From Bacteroidales bacterium (GTDB lineage Bacteria; Bacteroidota; Bacteroidia; Bacteroidales; UBA12077): a stretch of DNA of 29,737 nt. The stretch's first letter is position 1. Each line of letters starts with the position of its first letter. Shown here piece after piece: positions 23,415 through 29,737 of the stretch. Under the pieces are notes generated by a model. The model saw nothing but the letters and a program-made list of their open reading frames with translations. It was not told the origin of the DNA and did no database searches. A program made the translations under genes and the position numbers. Location: positions 1 to 29,737 of the forward strand of contig JASGMZ010000007.1 of NCBI GenBank assembly GCA_030156305.1, written 5' to 3'.

Positions 23415-24518
23415 ATGGAATCAACCATTAAAATAAAAAAAATAAAAGAATGGGCTATTAGCAGCACCGAGAAACCTATTATTATTTCCGGACCTTGTAG
23501 TGCAGAAACTGAAAAGCAGGTAATGCAAACGGCAAAACAGCTAAAAGCAAATGGAATTGAAATTTTCAGGGCAGGAATTTGGAAACCACGAACACGCCCA
23601 AACTCATTCGAAGGAGTTGGAACTCCCGGGTTGGAATGGCTTAAACAGGTAAAAGCAGAAACAGGAATGTTAATTTCAACCGAGGTGGCTAATGTAAAAC
23701 ATGTGTACGAATCAATTAAAGCGGGTATTGATATGATATGGATTGGTGCACGGACAACAGCTAACCCTTTTGCTATTCAGGAAATTGCCGATGCTGTCAG
23801 AGGGATAAAAATCCCTGTTTTAATCAAGAATCCCGTAAACCCTGATGTCGAATTATGGATAGGTGCCATAGAACGTTTTTATAATGCAGGGATTACAAAC
23901 ATTGGAGCTATTCACCGTGGTTTTTCTGGTTTTGAAAAAAGTATTTACAGAAATATACCCCAATGGCAAATTCCTATTGAACTAAAAACCAGAATACCGC
24001 AAATTCCATTAATCTGTGACCCAAGTCATATAGCAGGTGAAAGAAAATTATTACAAGAAATCTCGCAAAAAGCAATGGATTTGAATTTTGATGGTTTAAT
24101 GATTGAATCGCATACTGAACCGGAAAAAGCATGGAGTGATGCAAAACAACAAATTACCCCAAAAGCACTAAAAAAACTTTTAGATGATTTGATTATCCGT
24201 CAAGAAGTACCTCCCGGTATTTCCTTGGAAACATTGGATGATTTACGTTTCAGGATAGACTTGTGCGATGATGAAATGATAAAAATTCTGGAAAAAAGAA
24301 TGAAATTGGTACATTCTATCGGGTTATATAAAAAAGAGAATAACATGACGATTTTACAGCCCGGGCGATGGGATAAAATATTAAAAAGGAATATTAATAA
24401 GGGCTTACAAAAAAACTTAAAGACTGACTTTGTTACCAAAATTTTTAAAATCATCCATCAGGAATCGATTAATGAGCAAACAAAAATCATGAATTATAAG
24501 ATTAAGGCCAAGGTTTAG
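23415..24518 (+). CDS. Bifunctional DAHP synthase / chorismate mutase (C-terminal AroQ)
   Basis: The N-terminal domain (about 1-260) is a type I-beta DAHP synthase, the entry step of the shikimate pathway. It has ISGPCSAET, RAGIWKPRTRPNSFEGVG, IGARTTANPF, IKNPVNPD, IGAIHRGFS and CDPSHIAGER. The C-terminal about 100 residues form a helical AroQ-type chorismate mutase beginning LDDLRFRIDLCDDEMIKILEKRM and continuing with IGLYKKEN. The same order of domains is known from Bacteroidetes such as Prevotella, where the mutase domain mediates feedback by prephenate. It begins 2 bases after tyrA and closes the operon. The convergent nitrilase-fusion gene ends 27 bases away. Confidence 0.95.
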   Translation: MESTIKIKKIKEWAISSTEKPIIISGPCSAETEKQVMQTAKQLKANGIEIFRAGIWKPRTRPNSFEGVGTPGLEWLKQVKAETGMLISTEVANVKHVYESIKAGIDMIWIGARTTANPFAIQEIADAVRGIKIPVLIKNPVNPDVELWIGAIERFYNAGITNIGAIHRGFSGFEKSIYRNIPQWQIPIELKTRIPQIPLICDPSHIAGERKLLQEISQKAMDLNFDGLMIESHTEPEKAWSDAKQQITPKALKKLLDDLIIRQEVPPGISLETLDDLRFRIDLCDDEMIKILEKRMKLVHSIGLYKKENNMTILQPGRWDKILKRNINKGLQKNLKTDFVTKIFKIIHQESINEQTKIMNYKIKAKV

Positions 24519-24545
24519 GCTTAGTTATATTTTTTATTCCAAAAA

Positions 24546-26066
24546 TTATTTTAATTTTAACTCATACAAATCGGTACGGCGGTCGCGCATATTTTTTACG
24601 CTGCCGTATCGGTTTAATTCAGCTATCAAATCCAGATCTACATCAACGACCAGAATCATCTCTGTATTTGGTGTAGTTTCTGCTTTTATACCATTGATAG
24701 GAAATGAAAAATCACAAGGGGTAAAAACACCCGACTGGGCGTATTGGATATCCATATTATGAACTTTAGGCAGGTTTCCAACAGCACCGGCAATAGCTAC
24801 ATAACACTCATTTTCTATAGCCCTGGCCTGTGCACAACTACGCACTCTTGAATATCCGTTTTGGGTATCGGTTAAAAAAGGCACAAATAATATTTTCATT
24901 CCTTCCTGTGCAAGAATCCTCGATAATTCAGGAAATTCAACATCATAGCAAATAAGCACACCAACAGGGCCACAATCGGTCTCAAACACTTCTATCTTTT
25001 TACCTCCTTTAACCCCCCAATATTTCATTTCATCAGGTGTTACATGAATTTTTTCATATTGTTCGTATGTTCCGTTACGACGCACTAAATAACCAATATT
25101 ATACAATGCATCATCGATCATATAAGGCATACTTCCGGTAATGATATTTACATTGTAACTTATGGCAAGTTTCAAAAAACGCTCTAACATCTCATCGGTG
25201 TAAGTTGCCAGCTGGCGAATTGCTTCCGGTTCAGACAAATCATTATATTTAGCCATTAATGGAGCATTAAAAAATTCAGGAAACAAAGCAAAATCACTTT
25301 TATACCCCGAAACAGCATCAACAAAAAACTCTACCTGTTCAAAAAGCTCGTCAACGGTTTTATATTGCCTCATTTGCCATTGAATCAACCCCAGCCGGAC
25401 TACCGATTTTTGCGTAGAAAGCTTTTTGGTTTTCTTGGTATAATAAATATTATCCCACTCCAGTAAAACTGCATAGCTCTTGGATTCATCATCACCAGGC
25501 ATATAATCGGTTAAAATTTTTTTTACATGAAAATCATTGGCTAACTGAAAGGTTAAGGTAGGATCGTATATCTCTTTTAATTTTACTTTCTGAATATATT
25601 CTTTGGGTGATAGTTCTTTTTCATATTTATGGTAATAAGGGATTCGTCCGCCAAAAACAACAGCCTTTAAATTAAATTTCTCGCATAATTCTTTTCTGGC
25701 ATCGTATAATCTGCGTCCCAAGCGCAACCCACGATACTCCGGTTTAATAAACACCTCAATCCCATAAAGTACATCCCCTTTAGGAGTATGCGTATTAAAG
25801 GTATAATTACCGGTAATTTCTTTATAGGTATGTTCATCACCAAAATGATCATACTTAATAATTAACGAAAGAGCACTGCCCACAACTACCCCATTCACCA
25901 CAACGGCAATCTGACCATCAGGGAATACCTCCAATAATTTTTGTACATGAGATTCTTTCCAGTAAGCACCTGGCCAGTTTGGATAGGCTTCGATCATGGA
26001 TGCTTTAAGCTCTTTATAATCATCTATTTTTAGATGACGAATTTCAACCGATTTTATTTCTTCCAT
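24546..26066 (-). CDS. GNAT N-acetyltransferase / carbon-nitrogen hydrolase (nitrilase) fusion
   Basis: This 506-residue, two-domain protein has a RimI-like GNAT acetyltransferase at the N-terminus (about 5-200), with the acetyl-CoA loop region YRGLRLGRRLYDARKEL. The C-terminal nitrilase-superfamily amidase (about 225-490) has a complete Glu-Lys-Cys triad in FALFPEFFNAP, YEKIHVTPDE and VGVLICYDVEFPEL. The nitrilase superfamily has a recognised branch with such an N-terminal fusion. The natural substrate is unknown; an attractive guess is modification or repair of an amine/amide metabolite. It appears monocistronic, preceded by an AT-rich stretch with 7-base tandem repeats. Confidence 0.9.
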   Translation of the reverse strand: MEEIKSVEIRHLKIDDYKELKASMIEAYPNWPGAYWKESHVQKLLEVFPDGQIAVVVNGVVVGSALSLIIKYDHFGDEHTYKEITGNYTFNTHTPKGDVLYGIEVFIKPEYRGLRLGRRLYDARKELCEKFNLKAVVFGGRIPYYHKYEKELSPKEYIQKVKLKEIYDPTLTFQLANDFHVKKILTDYMPGDDESKSYAVLLEWDNIYYTKKTKKLSTQKSVVRLGLIQWQMRQYKTVDELFEQVEFFVDAVSGYKSDFALFPEFFNAPLMAKYNDLSEPEAIRQLATYTDEMLERFLKLAISYNVNIITGSMPYMIDDALYNIGYLVRRNGTYEQYEKIHVTPDEMKYWGVKGGKKIEVFETDCGPVGVLICYDVEFPELSRILAQEGMKILFVPFLTDTQNGYSRVRSCAQARAIENECYVAIAGAVGNLPKVHNMDIQYAQSGVFTPCDFSFPINGIKAETTPNTEMILVVDVDLDLIAELNRYGSVKNMRDRRTDLYELKLK

Positions 26067-26135
26067 ACTAAAAGTATAATCAGGATATTAACCGTCTAAA
26101 ATTACATAATAAAATAATACCTTTAGATTAAATAT

Positions 26136-26166
26136 ATTTGAAATTTGAAATTTGAAATTTGAAATT
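26136..26166. repeat. Tandem 7-base repeat (ATTTGAA)n, about 4.4 copies
   Basis: Four perfect head-to-tail copies of ATTTGAA plus three further bases lie 70 bases upstream of the GNAT-nitrilase start and 15 bases after the cysQ stop. Copy number of such a unit can change by slippage and alter promoter spacing. Confidence 0.75.
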
Positions 26167-26181
26167 AAAAACTCAAACGCA

Positions 26182-26997
26182 TTAACATTTATGTTTAACA
26201 ATAAACCAGGGGTTTAAAAGCTCCTTTTTATTATATAACAGCGGTGTCTTTTCATCTTTCTCCGTAATTTCACATCCTGCATATAACGCAATAGCATGCC
26301 CTGCCGCGGTATCCCATTCCATTGTTGGAGCAAACCGAGGGTAAATATCGGCTCTGCCTTCGGCAACCATAACAATTTTCAGGGAGCTTCCTTTAGAAAT
26401 AAATTCAATATCCCCATACTGTTTTTTTAATGTATCAATAAATTTCTCCGTATCTTCATTCATATGCGAACGGCTTCCTACAACGGTAAATTTTTCTTTT
26501 TTACTAAAAAGCGGTAGCCTTTGTGACTTTTTTATTAAACTATCCAGACTAAGTTCTTCTAAATTTAAATTAAAAACAGAGAGTTTAAAAGCACCAGCTT
26601 CTTTTACAGCAAAATATAAATCATTTAAACAAGGAGCATAAACTACACCTGCAATTGGAATTCTTTGATAAATTAAAGCAATATTAACCGTAAATTCACC
26701 ATTTCTTTTAATAAATTCTTTGGTTCCATCGAGAGGATCAACTAACCAGTAATATTCCCATTTTGATCGTTCTTCAAAAGCAATATCTTTACCTTCTTCG
26801 CTAAGAATTGGGATATTGGTAGATTTAAGCATATCTACAATGATCTCATGCGCCCGTTTATCTGCAAACGTTAATGGAGAATGGTCTGATTTAATTTTTA
26901 TACCAAAATCATTAGAATGATAAATATTTAAAATTTCTTTTCCAGCCTTAAAAGCAGCATCTACAGCAATGGTTATCAACTCATTAATTTTAATCAT
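26182..26997 (-). CDS. cysQ: 3'(2'),5'-bisphosphate nucleotidase CysQ
   Basis: This Mg-dependent phosphatase of the inositol monophosphatase fold removes the 3'-phosphate of PAP/PAPS, by-products of sulfate activation. The 271 residues carry the metal sites LSEEGKD, YYWLVDPLDGTKEFIKRNGEF and EWDTAAGHAIA in the right order. It lies 13 bases after the SLC13 permease gene on the same strand, a pairing that fits sulfate uptake plus control of PAP. The close relative inositol-1-phosphatase is less likely because of the GTKEFIKRNGEFTVNIAL segment typical of CysQ. Confidence 0.93.
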   Translation of the reverse strand: MIKINELITIAVDAAFKAGKEILNIYHSNDFGIKIKSDHSPLTFADKRAHEIIVDMLKSTNIPILSEEGKDIAFEERSKWEYYWLVDPLDGTKEFIKRNGEFTVNIALIYQRIPIAGVVYAPCLNDLYFAVKEAGAFKLSVFNLNLEELSLDSLIKKSQRLPLFSKKEKFTVVGSRSHMNEDTEKFIDTLKKQYGDIEFISKGSSLKIVMVAEGRADIYPRFAPTMEWDTAAGHAIALYAGCEITEKDEKTPLLYNKKELLNPWFIVKHKC

Positions 26998-27010
26998 ACG
27001 ATGTATTATT

Positions 27011-28789
27011 TTAAAAATAGATTAAATTTAAGATAAAGACGGTAACAACCATATAAATTAAAGTTAAGGGAGCACCAACTCTAAAAAAATCTTTAAAGGA
27101 GTATCCGCCGGGCCCATAAACCATTAAGTTTGTTTGATATCCGTGAGGAGTAATAAAGTTGGCAGCAGCTGCAAATGATACAACCAAAACAAAAGGAATA
27201 GGATTTAAATCCAGGTTTGCAGCCATTGTAAGTGAAATTGGGAAAATTATGGCAACTGCTGCCTTATTGGTTATATACGCAGCTAATATGGCAGTAATAA
27301 AATAAATACCAAATAAAAGCCCAATTCTTCCTAAGGGTAAAAATGTTGTAATTATCAAATCCGCAATTAATTCAGCGGCACCGGATTTCATCATGGCAGT
27401 TCCTAAAGCCAAAGCCAGAGCAATTATCATGACCAGGTTATAATCCACTGCTTTATAAAGTTCTTTCGGATTAGCAATTTTCATGGCTATTACGACCATC
27501 AATAAAACAACCAATCCCATAAATAAAGAAACGATGTTAAGTGCAGCCAGTAAGATGGTTAACACTGTTCCTCCAAGTAATGTCCAAACTTTATATGCCT
27601 CAATTTTTTTAAAATCTTTTACTTTGGAAATAAAATAAAAATCCTGGGTATGATTCGAACGACTAATAAAATCGGCTCCGGTAAAAAGGAGTAAAACATC
27701 ACCAGGCTTGATGATGATATCACCAATTTTACCCGAAATACGTTCTCCATTCCGATGAACAGCAATTACAGCAGCGTCATATTTTGCTCTGAAACGAATC
27801 TCCTTTACGGTTTTGTTTATCATGGATGAGTTTTGAGAGATGACAATTTCAACCACTTCCGTTTGTTTCTTTTTATAAAGCATACCTACCGATGGAAGTC
27901 GTAAACCAATATCTGAGTTAATCATCTCAACAATGGTCTCGGTATCACCAGCAAAAATTAACAGATCATCTTTTTGAAGGATTACATTTGGTTTTACAGA
28001 TGATATCTTAAATGATTTTCGAATGATTTCTACTAAAAATAACCCTTTTAAATTTCTTAGATTGGCTTCTTCGATTGTTTTTCCAATTAATTTGGAGTCT
28101 TTACGAATCTCGGCTTCTACCAAATATTCTCGGGTACTGGTAGAAAATTTCTCGATTAAATCTAATTTATTGGGTAATAATTTTTCGCCAAAAAACAATA
28201 AATAAAAAAATCCAATAACTATCATCGGAACACCCACATAAGCAAACTCAAAAATATTTAATGACTCCATTTCCGGGAAAATTTGCTGGTCAATTACCAT
28301 CCCATTTACAATAAGATTGGTTGATGTTCCGATAAGTGTTGCGCATCCACCGAGAATGGCAGCATAAGACAAAGGCATTAAAAATTTTGAAGGAGATATA
28401 TTGTTCCTTTTGCACCAGTTATTTACATAAGGCATCATAACAGCCACCAGAGGTGTGTTATTTAAAAATGCAGAAAAAACGGATATGATTATTGTCATTC
28501 GGCTTAAAAACCCCCGATAACTTCTCGCTGATTTAAATATACGATCAAAAAGAGTTTCTACAACACCAGTCTGCCTGATAATTTCCCCTAAGAGTAGCAA
28601 TAAAATAATTACGGCTAATTGTTCGTTGGCAAAACCGCTTAAAATCTCACGAGGAGTCAGAATACCAAAAAAACCTAAAGTAACTACTGCAATTACAAAA
28701 GTAAAAGTGGCACCTAAAAGTTCCTTATATAAAGAAAACAGTATAAATAAAATGACAATAAATACTACGATTAATTCGAATGTAATCAT
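27011..28789 (-). CDS. SLC13 family anion permease with TrkA-C domains, probable sulfate transporter
   Basis: This 592-residue inner-membrane permease of the divalent anion:sodium symporter family has an N-terminal membrane half (1-205) containing FSAFLNNTPLVAVMMPYV and GGCATLIGTSTNLIVNG. Two soluble RCK_C/TrkA_C modules follow in the middle (about 210-385, with DLLIFAGD and GDVLLLFTGAD). The C-terminal membrane half repeats the SNT-type motif (AYITNKAAVAIIFPI, NFITPHGYQTNLMVYGPGGYSF). Proteins of this architecture often take up sulfate, and co-transcription with cysQ supports this. The substrate is not proven. A long palindrome lies 26-64 bases upstream of the start. Confidence 0.88.
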   Translation of the reverse strand: MITFELIVVFIVILFILFSLYKELLGATFTFVIAVVTLGFFGILTPREILSGFANEQLAVIILLLLLGEIIRQTGVVETLFDRIFKSARSYRGFLSRMTIIISVFSAFLNNTPLVAVMMPYVNNWCKRNNISPSKFLMPLSYAAILGGCATLIGTSTNLIVNGMVIDQQIFPEMESLNIFEFAYVGVPMIVIGFFYLLFFGEKLLPNKLDLIEKFSTSTREYLVEAEIRKDSKLIGKTIEEANLRNLKGLFLVEIIRKSFKISSVKPNVILQKDDLLIFAGDTETIVEMINSDIGLRLPSVGMLYKKKQTEVVEIVISQNSSMINKTVKEIRFRAKYDAAVIAVHRNGERISGKIGDIIIKPGDVLLLFTGADFISRSNHTQDFYFISKVKDFKKIEAYKVWTLLGGTVLTILLAALNIVSLFMGLVVLLMVVIAMKIANPKELYKAVDYNLVMIIALALALGTAMMKSGAAELIADLIITTFLPLGRIGLLFGIYFITAILAAYITNKAAVAIIFPISLTMAANLDLNPIPFVLVVSFAAAANFITPHGYQTNLMVYGPGGYSFKDFFRVGAPLTLIYMVVTVFILNLIYF

Positions 28790-28814
28790 TATATCAAGTT
28801 GGTTAAATAATAAA

Positions 28815-28853
28815 AGCTTTACTAAGCAATAATATATTATCCTTAATAAAGCT
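28815..28853. promoter_or_regulatory. 39-base near-perfect palindrome upstream of the SLC13-cysQ genes
   Basis: AGCTTTA (28815-28821) pairs with TAAAGCT (28847-28853), and TAAG (28823-28826) with CTTA (28842-28845). The centre ATAATATATTAT (28829-28840) is itself palindromic. Only three or so positions fail to pair. It sits between the permease start and the upstream pseudogene. It could be an operator, a promoter-overlapping cruciform or an mRNA hairpin. It lacks the GC stem and T-run of a terminator. Confidence 0.5.
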
Positions 28854-28961
28854 AATATTAAATTGTGTTAGTCATTTATTCTTTTCCACTTTTTCACTTG
28901 GATGCATTCATAACAAAAATAAGAATAAAGGACTATTGAACAAAGATACAATGAATTATTT

Positions 28962-29454
28962 CTATCGTTTTATAATTTTAAATGTTTCTACTGTTTTACC
29001 AGATATCCCTGATATCCTCAAAAAAATATTGAGAAGAACTTAATCCGGATAAATTAATTTTATATGGCCCTTCGGAATGATACCATTTTTCCTTTAAAAC
29101 AATTTTTCCCTCCAAATCATATAATTCAATCACTACAAATTTTATTACATCCGATTCCGATAAAATATAAACATAATCTGTTGCTGGATTAGGATAAACT
29201 TTTATCGCTACATTACTTTTTAGAGGTTTTTCTAATAGAAGTAATCTCATAATACCCTTGTTGAAAACCTTGTGTTCAAACTTACTGTTGATGACTTTAA
29301 TGTTTCAATAACTATTTCTCCAAGAGGCCTGCTCACAATAATTTCTGAGGTTTCAGAGTGCTCCCCGGCAGAAGCGATTACTTGCGAAGAAATACTTTGA
29401 CTAAAAGTATATCCACAAAGCAAACAAACGGCTATAATTAATATTATTTTTCAT
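28962..29454 (-). pseudogene. Frameshifted short secreted protein with type A T9SS sorting domain
   Basis: Joining frames gives one short protein. After an ATG at 29454 and a shift in the following A-run comes a signal peptide IILIIAVCLLCGYTFSQS. Next are SSQVIASAGEHSETSEIIVS and LGEIVIETL. After another shift comes TQGFQQGYYEITSIRKT, then from about 29217 NVAIKVYPNPATDYVYI and YDLEGKIVL, the start of a Por-secretion C-terminal domain. In the present reading this ends prematurely after SSSQYFF because of a 7-base T-run (plus-strand A-run 29020-29026). With one base less it continues YFLRISGISGKTVETFKIIK to a stop at 28962, exactly the normal end of such sorting domains. At least four frame changes are needed. 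Confidence 0.8.
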
Positions 29455-29551
29455 AATGTCGTAGTTTAAATTTTTACAATTTACAAAAGAGAAAACTTAA
29501 ATTTAAGCCTAAAATCCGCATGTTTTTTTACGAGTTTCACAACCTTGCCTG

Positions 29552-29565
29552 CCAGCCACGGCTGG
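29552..29565. repeat. Intergenic palindrome in the gene-free right end
   Basis: CCAGCC (29552-29557) and GGCTGG (29560-29565) form a tight hairpin. It is flanked by imperfect CTTGCCTGCCAG / CTGGCAAGCAGG arms (29544-29580). The stretch 29455-29737 holds no gene that I can recognise. Confidence 0.4.
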
Positions 29566-29737
29566 TAAACTGGCAAGCAGGGTATCTCAAAAAAAGGCTT
29601 GTTTAACTTACGGATATTAGGTAATTAAAAAAAACTATTAACTAGTGGCTATAAGAAAACGTCAATAACTGCGTTACGCTCGCATTGGCAATTAGTCATT
29701 TACGTCAGTAAACTCCTGGCTGCCAATTCTTCGCAAG

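Noticed and set aside
24495..24540. Terminator between the two convergent genes
   Set aside because: AAGGCC/GGCTT gives only five pairs with a bulge and an interrupted T-rich tail, too weak to call.
26136..26166. CRISPR-like repeat
   Set aside because: Units are 7 bases, head-to-tail without spacers, and there are no cas genes. No CRISPR array is visible anywhere in the window.
28996..29250. 84-codon minus-strand ORF as an intact gene
   Set aside because: It begins inside the sorting-domain linker and ends at a frameshift. The signal peptide and the true C-terminal end are found in other frames on either side.

Overview
This window looks like a chromosomal segment of a Bacteroidota (Bacteroidetes) bacterium. 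The evidence is AT-rich DNA, an almost complete lack of Shine-Dalgarno sequences, promoters of the TTTG / TAnnTTTG type, a remnant of a type IX secretion (T9SS) sorting domain, and gene fusions typical of the phylum: HisB, HisIE, DAHP synthase with a C-terminal chorismate mutase, and GNAT-nitrilase. I cannot name the genus.

Layout. (1) 152-1612 is a PepD dipeptidase on +, followed by a good terminator. (2) 1787-2420 is a decayed TauE/SafE permease. (3) 11288 down to 2400, on -, is a tight eight-gene operon. It holds acyl-CoA carboxylase beta, enoyl-CoA hydratase and acyl-CoA dehydrogenase (a leucine-degradation-like module), then type II IPP isomerase, class II HMG-CoA reductase, a GYDIA-type GHMP kinase, diphosphomevalonate decarboxylase and mevalonate kinase. 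The arrangement suggests that leucine carbon may be passed through HMG-CoA into isoprenoids. A UbiA prenyltransferase (12401-11403, -) lies just upstream. (4) 12959-20210, on +, is a complete histidine operon, hisG-D-C-B-H-A-F-IE. (5) 20575-24518, on +, is an aromatic operon: prephenate dehydratase, aminotransferase, prephenate dehydrogenase, DAHP synthase/chorismate mutase. (6) 26066-24546, on -, is a GNAT-nitrilase fusion. (7) 28789-26182, on -, is an SLC13 permease plus CysQ. (8) 29454-28962, on -, is a frameshifted short secreted protein with a T9SS tail, followed by repeat-rich DNA.

The most striking content is regulatory and lies in the two apparently gene-free gaps. In front of hisG there are two successive short ORFs rich in His codons, each followed by its own intrinsic terminator. 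In front of pheA there are two successive short ORFs rich in Tyr/Phe codons, again each with its own terminator. Base pairing that could form antiterminators is visible for three of the four and is imperfect for the fourth. These look like tandem ribosome-mediated attenuators, two per operon in two adjacent amino-acid operons. This would put each operon under two serial checks on charged-tRNA supply.

The two pseudogenes both carry several frame changes, many in or next to homopolymer runs, so sequencing or assembly error should be kept in mind there. The large intact genes around them show no such problem.
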